This document shows, in pieces, positions 32,893 to 42,272 of a DNA stretch of 64,000 nucleotides. The first letter of the stretch is position 1, and every line of letters starts with the position of its first letter. The translations under genes and the position numbers were made by a program. The DNA comes from VAXT01 sp963728535 (GTDB lineage Bacteria; Actinomycetota; Thermoleophilia; Gaiellales; Gaiellaceae): assembly GCA_963728535.1 (NCBI GenBank), contig CAVSKK010000002.1, positions 34,154-98,153 of the forward strand, written 5' to 3'. Below the pieces are notes generated by a model. The model worked only from the letters and a program-made list of their open reading frames with translations, searched no databases and was not told the DNA's origin.

Positions 32893-33907
32893 GTGGACAG
32901 ACGAGTCATGCTCGGTCGCCTAATCGGCGTGTCGCTGCTCGCCGGGATCGTCTTCCCGGCCGGTGCGCTCGCCGGAGGCAGCATCGGAATCAGGCTCGTC
33001 GATCGGCTCGCCAGACTCTGGCGGCAACCCTCTGGCGCGCGTCTACGTCGTCGACCGGGTAGCACCCGGGTCGGACCATCAGCCGCCGTGTCGAGATCAG
33101 CAACAGCACGAGCTCGACCGCCACCGTCATGGTCTATGCGGCCGCCGCCAGCCTCCGACGCGGCAGAGTTCGCCTTCGCTCCCGGCCACACTCGAAACGA
33201 GCTTTCCACGTGGACGTCGGTGAGTCGACGCCAACTGCGCGTCCCGGCGGATGGCAAGGCGATTCGAGACGATGACGATCAAGGTGCCGAAGGATGCGTC
33301 GGCCGGCGAGCGCTACGCGGTCATCTGGGCTGAGGTCTCGGCGCCATCCTCGGCCGCAGGCGGCGTCAGGCTCGTCAATCGAGTTGGCGTCCGGATGTAT
33401 CTCTCGATCGGCCCCGGCGGCTCGGCTCGGTCAAACTTCACGATCCGCTCGCTCACCGCGAAGCGCTCCGTGTCCGGGCGGCCGTTCGTCATCGCGAAAG
33501 TGCGCAACAGCGGCAGGCGTACGCTCGACATCAGCGGCACCCTGACACTCTCCAGAGGCCCAGGCGGACTTCGCGCCGGGCCGTTTCCCGTCAAGCTCCG
33601 AACCGCTCTTGCGCCGGGCACCTCCGACCAGCTGACCGTGCAGCTCGACAGGCGTCTCCCCCGAGGGCCCTGGCGGGCCCGGATGCGGCTCAGGAGCGGA
33701 CTAGTTCAGCGAGTCGCCGTCGCGACCATCACCTTCCCCCGCGTTGCGAGCGCGGCGAAACCGCCGCTATCGAGGAGTAATCCGCCGGGGTCGCATCATC
33801 TCGTTCTGGCGATCCTCGGCGTCCTGCTCTCGATCGGCGCGCTGGCGCTCCTGCGCTTCCGGCGAGCGCTGTGGGGACGCGTGCACCTAGGCGCTCGCGC
33901 CGCTTAG
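32893..33907 (+). pseudogene. DUF916-like WxL partner, interrupted by several frameshifts
   Basis: Signal peptide and AGGSIGIRLVD are in frame 1, SGGNPLARVYVVDRVAPGS in frame 2, RRVEISNSTSSTATVMVYA in frame 3, EFAFAPGHTRNELSTW in frame 1 and the rest (MTIKVPKDASAGERYAVIW to a C-terminal membrane helix near LVLAILGVLLSIGALALL) in frame 2. Spliced together they give one protein with a leader, two Ig-like domains and a C-terminal anchor, like DUF916/DUF3324 proteins that accompany WxL proteins. Each shift goes the same way, in about 300 nt. Either a decayed gene or a poorly assembled stretch; the C-terminal half could still be translated from 33251. Confidence 0.55.
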
Positions 33908-33921
33908 CCTCCGCGAGTCGT

Positions 33922-34353
33922 TCAGCCCGAAGAGATGTACTCGGTCAGGTACTGAATCTCGAAGCTCTGCTTCTTCGACTTGAACTTCACGAGATCACCG
34001 ATCGAGACCATCCCCACGACCTCGCTGCCTTCGACGACCGGGACGTGGCGAATCCGGCGGTCGGTCATGAGCGCCATGCACTCGTCGATCGTCGTCTCCG
34101 GTGTGACGACGATCAGCGGCGACGACATGATCTCCTCGACGGTGACTTCCTCGTCCGTCGGGCCTTCGTGCGCCACGCGCCGCAGGTAGTCCCGTTCGGT
34201 GACGATTCCGGCGGTTTCGCCGTCCTTCGTCACGAGCAGCGACCCGATGTTCGCCTCGATCATCTGCTTCACCGCCTCCAGCACCGAGGCCCCCGCATCG
34301 ATCCGGAGCACATCGTGGCCCTTGTCTCCGAGGATCTCCGAGACCTGGTTCAT
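33922..34353 (-). CDS. Two-CBS-domain regulatory protein
   Basis: 143 aa. ATG 34353 is set by AAGGAGG 5 nt upstream. CBS1 covers LRIDAGASVLEAVKQMIEAN to IVTERDYLRRV, and CBS2 runs IVVTPETTIDECMALM to VVGMVSIGDLVKF. CBS pairs bind adenine nucleotides. It is a stand-alone pair without an attached enzyme, common in actinobacteria. Confidence 0.85.
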   Translation of the reverse strand: MNQVSEILGDKGHDVLRIDAGASVLEAVKQMIEANIGSLLVTKDGETAGIVTERDYLRRVAHEGPTDEEVTVEEIMSSPLIVVTPETTIDECMALMTDRRIRHVPVVEGSEVVGMVSIGDLVKFKSKKQSFEIQYLTEYISSG

Positions 34354-34425
34354 GTCGCCTCCTTCGCCGATGGCGAGAGCATGGTGGGTCGTGCTGATCA
34401 TTACACGACCGGCTCCTGGGCGCTG

Positions 34426-34950
34426 TTACCCGGCCGGCACGACGAGCTCGTAGGCTCGTATCGTCCGGTCGCTCCGTCTGAGCGGGACTTCGCCGAGATC
34501 TCGCAACACCACCGCGCCGAGATCCTGGTCCTCGAGCAAGCCGGCCACCGCCTGCGTGACGAAGATCTGCCCGCCCTCGGCGGCGTCGCAGAGCTCTTCG
34601 CAGCGGGCCACCACCGGGCCGTCCCAGCCAACCTCTGCCGTCCCGGAATCGAGCCCGACGCTCATCGCCAGCTCCCGTTTGTGCGGCCAGGCATGGGCGG
34701 CGACGGCGCGCTGGACGGCGACAGCCGCGAGGACTGCTTCCTTGGCGGTCGGGAAGAGCGCCATCGCCGTGTCGGAATCGAAGTCGACGTTGCGCCCACC
34801 CATGCTCTCCAGCACCTGCCGCAGGAGCCGTTGATACTCCTCGAGGAGCGCGTCAAAGGCCTCCGGCGGCAGTTCGGCCGCGAGACGCATCATGCGCCGG
34901 CCCTCGCCCACGAAGATCGTGACGGTTCCGGTCGACAGCTCGGTCCTCAA
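34426..34950 (-). CDS. Degenerate class III nucleotide-cyclase-like domain
   Basis: 174 aa, TTG start immediately after the TAG of the PD40 gene. The fold pattern is that of class III adenylate/guanylate cyclases: TVTIFVGEGRR, DFDSDTAMALFPTAKEAVLA and MSVGLDSGTAEVG ... GGQIFVTQAVAGLL. The first metal aspartate (normally F-x-D-I-x-G) is replaced by G/E, and the usual V-N-x-A-x-R catalytic segment reads VVARCEELCDAA. The second aspartate (SDTAMALF) remains. It is probably inactive and used as a binding or regulatory domain. Confidence 0.65.
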   Translation of the reverse strand: MRTELSTGTVTIFVGEGRRMMRLAAELPPEAFDALLEEYQRLLRQVLESMGGRNVDFDSDTAMALFPTAKEAVLAAVAVQRAVAAHAWPHKRELAMSVGLDSGTAEVGWDGPVVARCEELCDAAEGGQIFVTQAVAGLLEDQDLGAVVLRDLGEVPLRRSDRTIRAYELVVPAG

Positions 34951-36237
34951 CTACCGCCGCAGCGCGAAGGTCCGCTTCGCCGTGCTCGCGTTTCCTGCCA
35001 GGTCGACTGCCCGCGCGGAGATGGTTGCGCGAGCGCTCTTGCCCTGCGCAATCAGGCGTGCAACGCGTCTCGCCGCCGAGCGTGAGAGCGCGAGCTTTAA
35101 GACCTTCCGGCCCGGGGTGCCGAGCTTGGCGGACGCCCGGCTCAAACGTACCGGCCTAATCCGAGAACGGCAACGTGCCGATGCGCGCGCGCAAGAGTGG
35201 CCGGTGAACCTGATTGTCCCTATGACGCTGAGCGCGCAGGCCTCGTCGCAGGAGGCTTTCACGATCACGCCCTTCTGCTTGCCCACGGGCTGACGCGCGC
35301 GAGCGGCCAGCCCGATCTCCGGCGCGAATCTGTCCAGGCTGGTCGCGTAGGCGATCTTCGCCCCATCGGGCGACCAGGAGGGCTCGTAGTCTCCTCGGCG
35401 CGGGTCGCGGGACAGATTCGTCGGCGCGCTGCCGTCGGCGTTCATCACCCAGATCTCGCCGGAGCCGGTCGAGGCGACCGTGTAGGCGATCTTCGTCCCG
35501 TCCGGTGACCACTCGGGGAAGTACTCGCGGCCGCCGTGCGTCAGACGCGTTCGGCCGCTCCCGTCGGCGTTGATCACGTCGATGAAGGCAGTCGCAATCG
35601 AGCCCCCGGTCAGGGCGATCCTGGAGCCGTCGGGCGACCAGTCCGGGTACACGTCGTACTGGGAGTCACGGGTGAGGCGGGTTTGCGCGCTGCCGTCCGC
35701 GTTCATCACGTAGATGTCGCCCTTGCTGCTGAAGGCGATCTTCGTTCCGTCGGGCGACCACGCAGGGCTGTGGTCGTCGGTCTGCGACTCCCGGGTGAGA
35801 TTTGTCTGCCCGCTACCGTCCGCGTTCATCACGTAGATCTCATAGTCGTCGTCCCGGTCGGTCTCGAACGCGATCCTCTTGCCGTCTGGCGACCAGTCCG
35901 GGAAGGCGTCATCCGCGCTCCGGTTCACCGTCAGCCGAGTGGGCGCGCTGCCGTCCGCGTTCAGCACGTAGATCTCCCAGCTTTCGTCTCGCTCGCTGGA
36001 GATTGCGATCTTCGTGCCGTCGGGCGACCAGACCGGTGCGTCGTCGCCGTCCTGGTTCTGAGTGAGCGCTGTCTTCCCGCTCCCGTCGGCGGCCATGAAG
36101 TAGATCTCGGGGGCAGAGGTGGCGAGGCCGGTGAGCGTTGCCGCGTTCGACGTCGAACCCGCGCTGAGGCCCAGGAGAGACGCGGCGACCCCCACAAGGC
36201 CGGCCGCCATTCGGATGCCACCGCCGAACCGCAACAC
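34951..36237 (-). CDS. Exported TolB-like PD40 beta-propeller protein
   Basis: 428 aa. Signal peptide, then at least six PD40 repeats with the signature D-x-x-P-x-WSPDG-x-K/R-IA (for example PDWSPDGKRIAFETDRDDDY) alternating with EIYVMNADGSGQTNLT. The C-terminal about 110 residues are a basic, Cys-containing domain (ASCDEACALSVIGTIRFTG). These propellers act as protein-interaction platforms or as sensors; no enzymatic residues are evident. TTG start with a GGAGAAAGGGAG leader. Confidence 0.78.
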   Translation of the reverse strand: MLRFGGGIRMAAGLVGVAASLLGLSAGSTSNAATLTGLATSAPEIYFMAADGSGKTALTQNQDGDDAPVWSPDGTKIAISSERDESWEIYVLNADGSAPTRLTVNRSADDAFPDWSPDGKRIAFETDRDDDYEIYVMNADGSGQTNLTRESQTDDHSPAWSPDGTKIAFSSKGDIYVMNADGSAQTRLTRDSQYDVYPDWSPDGSRIALTGGSIATAFIDVINADGSGRTRLTHGGREYFPEWSPDGTKIAYTVASTGSGEIWVMNADGSAPTNLSRDPRRGDYEPSWSPDGAKIAYATSLDRFAPEIGLAARARQPVGKQKGVIVKASCDEACALSVIGTIRFTGHSCARASARCRSRIRPVRLSRASAKLGTPGRKVLKLALSRSAARRVARLIAQGKSARATISARAVDLAGNASTAKRTFALRR

Positions 36238-36309
36238 CGCTGCTCCCTTTCTCCTGGCCGCGTAGCAACGCTACTTCGGACGCGAACCTCCGTCAATGAA
36301 TGCGTCCTC

Positions 36310-36315
36310 TAGGGT
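36310..36315 (+). promoter_or_regulatory. -10-like TAGGGT, leaderless promoter
   Basis: TAGGGT is followed by 8 nt and the ATG at 36324. Confidence 0.35.
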
Positions 36316-36323
36316 CATGCCCT

Positions 36324-37256
36324 ATGGCGGGCTGGACGGAACCCCTTTGGCTCGCGGAGGCTCACGAGTGGATCGGCGAGCAACTGGCGCGTCTCGGTGC
36401 TGCTCCCGCAGGCGTGATCGATCAGCTCCACGTTCGGGCCTGGTCGACGGTCATGCGCGTGCCGACCGATCGAGGCGATCTGTACTTCAAGGCAAACACT
36501 CCTCTGCTTCAGCACGAAGCCGCGCTCGTCACGATTCTCGCCGCTCGCCGCCCCGACTGCGTGCCGCCGTTGCTGGCCGTCGACCTCGAGCGGGGGTGGA
36601 TGCTCATGGCAGATGCAGGCACGCGGCTGCGCGAGTTTGTCGAGCAGGAGCGAGACCTGGGCTGCTGGCTCGAGATCCTCCCGCTTTATGCCAGCCTGCA
36701 GATCGAGCTGGCAGACCAGGCCGACGAAATGGTCGCAGCAGGCGTCCCCGATCTCCGCCTCTCGAGGCTCCCACTGCTGTACGAAGACATGCTCGAGAGC
36801 CTCGTCGAACTGCCGCTGGACGACCGCCGGCGCCTCGAAGCAAAGGTGCCTCGCGTGCGCGAGCTGTGTCAGGAGCTGGCCGGCTATGGCGTGCCGGAAA
36901 CGATTCAGCACGACGATTTCCACGACGGCCAGGTCTTCGTCCGCGACGGTCGCTACCTCGTGCTTGACTGGGGAGATGCATGCGTCTCCCACCCGTTCTT
37001 CACGCTGTCCGTCACGCTGGAGGGCCAGCTGGCCTGGGGGCTCGACGACGTGGAGGGCTCGGTCGAGGTAGGGCCGTTCCGCGAGGCGTACCTGGCTCCG
37101 TTCGCTCCGATCGCCGAGAGCGCCGACCTCGAGGCCGCCTCCGAGACCGCAATGCGCCTCGGTTGGGTCTGCCGCGCCGCCAACGCGCACCTGACAGGCG
37201 CGGAAGCCGCCGATACCCACGTGCGCCTACGCATGTTTCTCGACGGGCGGCCGTAG
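36324..37256 (+). CDS. Aminoglycoside phosphotransferase-family kinase
   Basis: 310 aa. Kinase-like fold with DLYFKANTPLLQHEAAL (ATP lysine and helix glutamate), catalytic loop IQHDDFHDGQVFV (H-x-D-x-x-D-x-Q in place of H-x-D-x-x-x-x-N) and metal-binding LVLDWGDACVSHPF. It belongs to the APH/choline-kinase superfamily; its small-molecule substrate is not predictable. An upstream in-frame ATG (36300) would overlap the promoter element. Confidence 0.82.
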   Translation: MAGWTEPLWLAEAHEWIGEQLARLGAAPAGVIDQLHVRAWSTVMRVPTDRGDLYFKANTPLLQHEAALVTILAARRPDCVPPLLAVDLERGWMLMADAGTRLREFVEQERDLGCWLEILPLYASLQIELADQADEMVAAGVPDLRLSRLPLLYEDMLESLVELPLDDRRRLEAKVPRVRELCQELAGYGVPETIQHDDFHDGQVFVRDGRYLVLDWGDACVSHPFFTLSVTLEGQLAWGLDDVEGSVEVGPFREAYLAPFAPIAESADLEAASETAMRLGWVCRAANAHLTGAEAADTHVRLRMFLDGRP

Positions 37257-37383
37257 GGCTGCCGGAGGAGAGCGGGTCCGCGAGCTTGACCCCGTTCGCT
37301 GAGGGCGACGATAATGTCCGGGATCTGGTCCCCTGTCCGCCAGGCTTCGGACAGCGACCCCGTCCAAGAAAGGGGCAGTCATC

Positions 37384-39756
37384 GTGAAAGCTTGGCGGGG
37401 GCACGTTCCGCACCTTTACGGCCGACGAGCAACCGCGATTCTCACCGTGGCCCTGCTTGCGCTCCTCGCGCCGATCCTTTCTGCGGCGGCAGAGTCGCCC
37501 CAACCTGCCCGCCAGGCCACTCTGATCGACGGGGCGTTCGATACTGCGGCCGCGCTCGCCGCCCTCCGCGCGGCGCCGGGGTCAAACGCCGCGCAGGGGC
37601 AAGTGAGCCCTGACGACTTCTGGGTGCCGACGAATGGCCCGCAGGGCGGCGATGTGATCGCACTGGCGCGCAACGCGAGCGGCCACGTTTTCGCGGGAAC
37701 CCAGGGAGGCGGCGTCTTTCGTTCCACCGACAACGGGGAAACATGGACGCCGGTGAACAGCGGACTGACAGCCACCAACGTTCGCGCGCTGGCGATCAAT
37801 CCCAGCGGACACATTTTTGCGGGAACGTATGGCGGAGTCTTCCGCTCGACGGACAACGGAAACACCTGGACCCCGGTCAACAACGGCCTGGAGTACCCGT
37901 TCGTCATCTCTCTGGCGATCAATGCCGGTGGGGACATCTTCGCCGGCACCTTCGAGGGCGGCGGCGTTTATCGGTCCACGGACAATGGCGAGAGCTGGAC
38001 GCTGGTCGACAACGGCTTGACCAACACGTACGTCCCCGCGCTGACGGTCAATGCGAGCGGAGACATCTTCGCCGGGACGTTCGGCGGCGGCGTCTTCCGT
38101 TCCGTCGACAACGGAGACAGTTGGACCGAGGTCAATACCGGATTGACGGTGCCTTACATCATTTCGTTGGCGACGAACGCAAGCGGCGATGTTTTCGCAG
38201 GTGCCGATTTCGGCGGTGGTGTCTTCCGCTCGACGAACAACGGGGATAGCTGGACTCTGGTGAACGACGGGTTGACGACCTCGAACAATGTGAACGCGCT
38301 CCTCGTGACGGCGAACGGAGACGTATTCGCCGGCATCTACGGCGACGGGATCTTCCGCTCCGAGGACAACGGCGACCACTGGGCGCAGGTCAACAATGGG
38401 CTGACGGCCACGTTCGTTTTGTCGTTCACGACCAATGCGAGCGGAGACGTCTTTGCGGGTGCCTATTTCGGCGGCGGCGTCTTCCGCTCGACCGATCGCG
38501 GCGAGAACTGGAGCGAGAGGAACGCCGGCCTGACGGCGACCGACGTGCGCGCAACGGCGGTCTCGGGGAATGACATCTTTGCCGGCACCTACGGAATCGG
38601 GATGTTCCGGTCGAGTGACCTCGGTGAGAGCTGGCAGAAGGTGAACAACGGTCTGTCGGCGCTCTATGTCAGGTCCCTGGCAGTCAACGCGAGCGGTGAC
38701 ATCTTCGCGGGGGCCGATTTCATCGACGGCTCCGGCGGCGTCTTCCGCTCGACCGACAACGGGGCCAGCTGGACCGACGTCAGCGACGGTGTGATCACAA
38801 CCGACGTGCGCGCGCTGGCGATCGACTCGAGCGGTCACATCTTTGCCGGGACGTACTTTGGCGGCGGCGTCTTCCGCTCGACCGACAATGGAGAGAGTTG
38901 GGTACCCGTCAACGACGGTCAGACGTGCGGAAACATCTGGTCGCTTGCGATCAATGCCGACGGCGACATCTTTGCCGGAAGTGCGGGTTGTGAGGACGGC
39001 GTCTACAGATCCACGGACGGTGGAGACCATTGGACGCTCGCCAATGCCGGCCTGACGTCGACCGACATCGCCGCGCTCGCAATCGGCGAGAACGGTCACA
39101 TCTTTGCCGGGACGTACTCCCTGTTCGGAGAAGGCGGCGGCATCTTCCGGTCGATCGACAACGGCGATACCTGGTCGGAACAGAACGACGGCTTTACCGC
39201 GTACGACGTCAACGCACTGGCTATCAACTCCTCCGGTCACATTTTCGCCGGCGCCGCGGGAGGAGCCTTCCGTTCGACGACAGACGGCGACGATTGGACC
39301 GACATCAGCAGTGGGCTGATTCCGCTCGGTGGAAGTGTCTGGTCGCTGGCAATCGATGCCGGCGGGTATGCGTTTGCCGGGACCGCCGGTGGCGCGGTCT
39401 TCCGCAGCGCGCAATCGACGGCGCCGCCGCCACCGCCACCTCCGCCTCCACCTCCGCCGCCACCGCCGCCGCCACCGCCGCCGCCACCACCGGGTCCGCC
39501 TCCACCTCCTCCACCTATGCCGCCACCCCCGCCGCCGCCTCCGCCACCCCCGCCAGTGGTTCGCTGCCGGGTGCCGCAAGTCGTCGGGCTGCCCCTGGGC
39601 CGTGCACGCACCAAGGTCCGCCGCGCACACTGCTCGCTCGGAAGCATCCGGCGAGCCCGCTCGAGGCGAGTCGGCCGCGTGATCTCGCAGAGGCCGCGGC
39701 CGGGCACGGTCAAGCGCCGTGGCTTCCCGGTGCGGCTCGTCGTCGGACGCCGTTAG
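37384..39756 (+). CDS. Exported YCF48/sortilin-like propeller with polyproline linker and PASTA domain
   Basis: 790 aa, GTG start behind AAAGGGG. After a signal peptide come about fourteen repeats of roughly 45 residues with the motif GGGVFRSTDNGESW-T-x-V-NxGL-T and V-x-AL-A-x-N-x-SG-x-IFAGT. These are BNR/YCF48-type blades probably forming two propellers. A polyproline stretch (39421-39558) then leads to a basic C-terminal domain (CRVPQVVGLPLGRARTKVRR) of PASTA type, which binds peptidoglycan stems. The layout suggests an exported propeller held away from the wall by a stiff linker. Ligand unknown. Confidence 0.8.
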   Translation: MKAWRGHVPHLYGRRATAILTVALLALLAPILSAAAESPQPARQATLIDGAFDTAAALAALRAAPGSNAAQGQVSPDDFWVPTNGPQGGDVIALARNASGHVFAGTQGGGVFRSTDNGETWTPVNSGLTATNVRALAINPSGHIFAGTYGGVFRSTDNGNTWTPVNNGLEYPFVISLAINAGGDIFAGTFEGGGVYRSTDNGESWTLVDNGLTNTYVPALTVNASGDIFAGTFGGGVFRSVDNGDSWTEVNTGLTVPYIISLATNASGDVFAGADFGGGVFRSTNNGDSWTLVNDGLTTSNNVNALLVTANGDVFAGIYGDGIFRSEDNGDHWAQVNNGLTATFVLSFTTNASGDVFAGAYFGGGVFRSTDRGENWSERNAGLTATDVRATAVSGNDIFAGTYGIGMFRSSDLGESWQKVNNGLSALYVRSLAVNASGDIFAGADFIDGSGGVFRSTDNGASWTDVSDGVITTDVRALAIDSSGHIFAGTYFGGGVFRSTDNGESWVPVNDGQTCGNIWSLAINADGDIFAGSAGCEDGVYRSTDGGDHWTLANAGLTSTDIAALAIGENGHIFAGTYSLFGEGGGIFRSIDNGDTWSEQNDGFTAYDVNALAINSSGHIFAGAAGGAFRSTTDGDDWTDISSGLIPLGGSVWSLAIDAGGYAFAGTAGGAVFRSAQSTAPPPPPPPPPPPPPPPPPPPPPPPGPPPPPPPMPPPPPPPPPPPPVVRCRVPQVVGLPLGRARTKVRRAHCSLGSIRRARSRRVGRVISQRPRPGTVKRRGFPVRLVVGRR
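39421..39558 (+). repeat. CCN-rich polyproline-coding tract
   Basis: About 45 nearly uninterrupted proline codons (with one Gly and one Met) form a low-complexity stretch of CCx triplets. It is prone to slippage, so its exact length may be wrong in assemblies. Confidence 0.9.
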
Positions 39757-39775
39757 TCGCGGCCGAGGATTGGCG

Positions 39776-40339
39776 ATGCAGGTCTTTCTGTGGACCGAGC
39801 GTCTCGTGCTGCGGCAGTTCACCGAGGACGACGTCGACAATCTCGTCGAGCTGGACAGCGATCCGGAGGTGATGCACTTCATCAACGGCGGTCGGCCCAC
39901 GCCGCGCGAAGAGGTCGAGGGGGATCTGCTGCCGGCCTTCCTCCGCTATTACGAGCGCTTTGCCGGGTACGGCTTCTGGGCGGTCGAAGAGAAGGCGACC
40001 GGGCGATTCGTCGGTTGGTTCCATTTCCGGCCCGGGGAGGGTTCCGTCCCCGGCGAGGTCGAGCTCGGGTACCGGCTGATCAGATCGGCATGGGGACAGG
40101 GCTATGCCACGGAAGGCTCGCGGGCGTTGATCGAGAAGGGCTTCGCCGAGCTTGGCGTCGAGCGTGTGGTCGCGTTCGCGATGGTCGTGAACGTCGCGTC
40201 GCGCCGCGTGATGGAGAAGGCAGGCCTGGAGTACGTGCGGACGTTTCACCAAGCCTGGCCCGATCACATCGAAGGCGAGGAGCACGGCGACGTCGAATAC
40301 GCGCTGACGAGATCAGAGTGGTGCAACATGGACTCGTGA
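39776..40339 (+). CDS. GNAT N-acetyltransferase (RimJ/RimL type)
   Basis: 187 aa. TERLVLRQFTEDDVDNLVEL at the N-terminus, GEVELGYRLIRSAWGQGYATEGSRA with the acetyl-CoA loop (Q-G-Y-A), and VNVASRRVMEKAGLEYV are typical of acetyltransferases acting on protein N-termini or small amines. The stop overlaps the next gene (GTGA). Confidence 0.85.
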   Translation: MQVFLWTERLVLRQFTEDDVDNLVELDSDPEVMHFINGGRPTPREEVEGDLLPAFLRYYERFAGYGFWAVEEKATGRFVGWFHFRPGEGSVPGEVELGYRLIRSAWGQGYATEGSRALIEKGFAELGVERVVAFAMVVNVASRRVMEKAGLEYVRTFHQAWPDHIEGEEHGDVEYALTRSEWCNMDS

Positions 40340-40929
40340 GCGGCGACGAGTACGTGGTCGACAGCCCGAGTGTGCGGGGGTTCATCGACGACGTACGGGC
40401 GTCGATCGGCGCTGCCGCTTCGCCAGAGGCTGCGTGCGACGCCATCCGGCCGCGCTTTGCCGAGTTGCTGGCCGATCCTGACTGGCTTCCGCAGGAGTAC
40501 TGCGGGAGTGACTCGGAGAGCGGAATGGGAGGAGGCATCGGGCAGTGGCTCCTCTTCCGTGCGGGCGACCGCTCGCTCTCGCTCTTCTCGCTCGTGGTGC
40601 CTTCAGGCGCCCAGACACCCGTGCACGACCACCTCGCCTGGGGCCTGGTCGGCCTCTACCGCGGCAATCAGGACGAGGAGATCTATGCGGAGCATGACGG
40701 TCGCCTGGAGCTGGTCGAGAGCCGGAAGCTCGCCCCCGGCGACTTCTACGCCCTCATCCCGCCGCGCGACGACATCCACCGGGTCCGAACGACCTCGGCT
40801 GACGCCTCGGTCTCGATCCATCTGCTCACAAACGACACGGGCTGCATCTGGCGCCACTCCTACGACCCGGAGTCCGGAGAGCGCGCGCCGTTCCGGTCTG
40901 GCTACGCCAACGTGCCCTGTGACGAATAG
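40336..40929 (+). CDS. Cysteine dioxygenase-like cupin
   Basis: 197 aa, GTG start overlapping the GNAT stop. The cupin iron site appears as TPVHDHLAWGLVGLYRG (two His) and DDIHRVRTTSADASVSIHLL (third His). The sequence fits the CDO_I family of thiol dioxygenases, which add O2 to cysteine or 3-mercaptopropionate. Substrate uncertain. The gene ends abutting the convergent cofE. Confidence 0.75.
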   Translation: MSGDEYVVDSPSVRGFIDDVRASIGAAASPEAACDAIRPRFAELLADPDWLPQEYCGSDSESGMGGGIGQWLLFRAGDRSLSLFSLVVPSGAQTPVHDHLAWGLVGLYRGNQDEEIYAEHDGRLELVESRKLAPGDFYALIPPRDDIHRVRTTSADASVSIHLLTNDTGCIWRHSYDPESGERAPFRSGYANVPCDE

Positions 40930-41658
40930 CTACGAAAAAAGGTTGCGGTCGGCCGGCATGACCAGGTCGCGTGCTTGGCCTTCGCCGCCCGCGTCAAGCC
41001 CTCGCAGGATCACGATCGGCACACGGTCGAGCTTCCCCATGACGAGCTCGGCCGCTCCGGCGATCTCGTCCGCGATCGCGATCACGGTCGAGCGCAGCTC
41101 GTAGCCGTTCGGATCGCGCGCACCCTTCAGGTCGCGCAGCACCTCGACGCCGGCGGCGCCGATTGCGACGTCGGTCGTTCCTTGCCGCCACGGGCGTCCG
41201 AACGAGTCGCTCACGATGACGCCGACGTTGCTGCCGGTCAGTTCTTGTAATCGAGCTCGCAGGTGCTCTGCGGAGGCGTCGGGGTCGACGGGGAGGAGGA
41301 CGACCGTGCCAGGATCGGGCGCGTTCGAGGCGTCGACGCCGCTCGAGGCACAGATGAAGCCGTGATGCGTCTCGGTGATGAGGAGCGAGCCCCGGGTGCG
41401 GAGGACGCGCTTCGCCTCGCCGAGGATCACCTCGATCCGGCGAGGGTCCCCATCCGCGGCGAGCTCGCGCGCCCTGGCCGAGGGCTCGACGTCGTCGAGA
41501 TGCACGATCCGCCCCTCGATCTTGGAAATCGCCTTCTGTGCGACGACGAGGATGTCCCCGTCCTCGAGCTCCGCGCGCTCGGTGATCAGGCGGGCGAGGT
41601 CGTCTCCTTCGCGCAGCTCCGGCAGGTCACGAACAGGGAAGATCGTGAGGCCGGTCAC
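40930..41658 (-). CDS. cofE: Coenzyme F420-0:L-glutamate ligase
   Basis: 242 aa. LEDGDILVVAQKAISKIEGR at the N-terminus, SLLITETHHGFICASSGVDASN, VIVSDSFGRPWRQGTTDVAIG, and the ending GLDAGGEGQARDLVMPADRN are diagnostic for CofE/the N-terminal half of FbiB. It adds the gamma-linked glutamates of the F420 tail. The C-terminal nitroreductase half of mycobacterial FbiB is absent. Last gene of the F420 operon; GTG overlaps the npdG stop. Confidence 0.95.
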   Translation of the reverse strand: MTGLTIFPVRDLPELREGDDLARLITERAELEDGDILVVAQKAISKIEGRIVHLDDVEPSARARELAADGDPRRIEVILGEAKRVLRTRGSLLITETHHGFICASSGVDASNAPDPGTVVLLPVDPDASAEHLRARLQELTGSNVGVIVSDSFGRPWRQGTTDVAIGAAGVEVLRDLKGARDPNGYELRSTVIAIADEIAGAAELVMGKLDRVPIVILRGLDAGGEGQARDLVMPADRNLFS

Positions 41659-42272
41659 AGACCTTCGATCCGCAGCCCCGCGTGGCTACGGTAGCGGCGG
41701 TTGAGGTTGACGATGACCGCCGTCATTCCTTCGAGCGCGCGGGCGCTCGCGAGCGGGCCGGCATCGAGAGCGCGACCCGTGACGAGGTGGGCCGCCAGTT
41801 CGAGCGCGCTCGCCTTCGCCGCTTCTTCGTCACCGCAGACGAGCGCATCTCCTTCGGCCTTCCCCGACGCCAGCGACTTGGCGGCGAGCGAGTGCAGGCC
41901 GGCGACGACCGGGCCACGGACCAGCGTTTGCGTCCGCTCGGCGAGCGAGAGCGGATCGTCGCCGGGAAACGCGGCGCCGCCCACGACGCGAACCTCGCTT
42001 GCGACGCTGAGCACCGGCGTTTCGCCGATCGCGTCGGCCAGCTCCGCCGCCGTGTCGAGCGCACCCGACGCCAGCACGGCGAGCACGACGAGATCGACGC
42101 CGTCGACAGCATCCCCGTTGGCCACGCCGCGAGCGGCGCCGAGCTCCGCTGCGGTCGCGGCCGCCCGGTCGGGCTCGCGTGACCCGATGCTCACATCCAG
42201 CCCGGCCTCCACCAGCCGTCGTGCGAGCGCCGCGCCGAAGGCCCCGGTTCCGCCGAGCACGGCGACCTTCAT
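41655..42272 (-). CDS. npdG: NADPH:F420 oxidoreductase
   Basis: 205 aa. Rossmann start MKVAVLGGTGAFGAALARR, then DVSIGSREPDRAAATAAEL, VDLVVLAV and SLAAKSLASGKAEGDALVCGD, as in NpdG/Fno. It moves hydride between NADP(H) and F420, supplying F420H2. It lies between cofD and cofE with 4-nt overlaps on both sides, so synthesis and reduction of the cofactor are co-expressed. Confidence 0.9.
   Translation of the reverse strand: MKVAVLGGTGAFGAALARRLVEAGLDVSIGSREPDRAAATAAELGAARGVANGDAVDGVDLVVLAVLASGALDTAAELADAIGETPVLSVASEVRVVGGAAFPGDDPLSLAERTQTLVRGPVVAGLHSLAAKSLASGKAEGDALVCGDEEAAKASALELAAHLVTGRALDAGPLASARALEGMTAVIVNLNRRYRSHAGLRIEGL

Noticed and set aside
36324..37256. Aminoglycoside resistance island (APH-like, ANT-like and AAC-like genes in one window)
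   Set aside because: The three genes are far apart, in different contexts, and belong to broad superfamilies whose chromosomal members usually have other substrates.
14934..39756. Prophage signatures among the large exported repeat proteins
   Set aside because: No terminase, portal, capsid, integrase or lysis genes; signal peptides, FN3-like, PD40 and YCF48-like repeats point to surface proteins instead.
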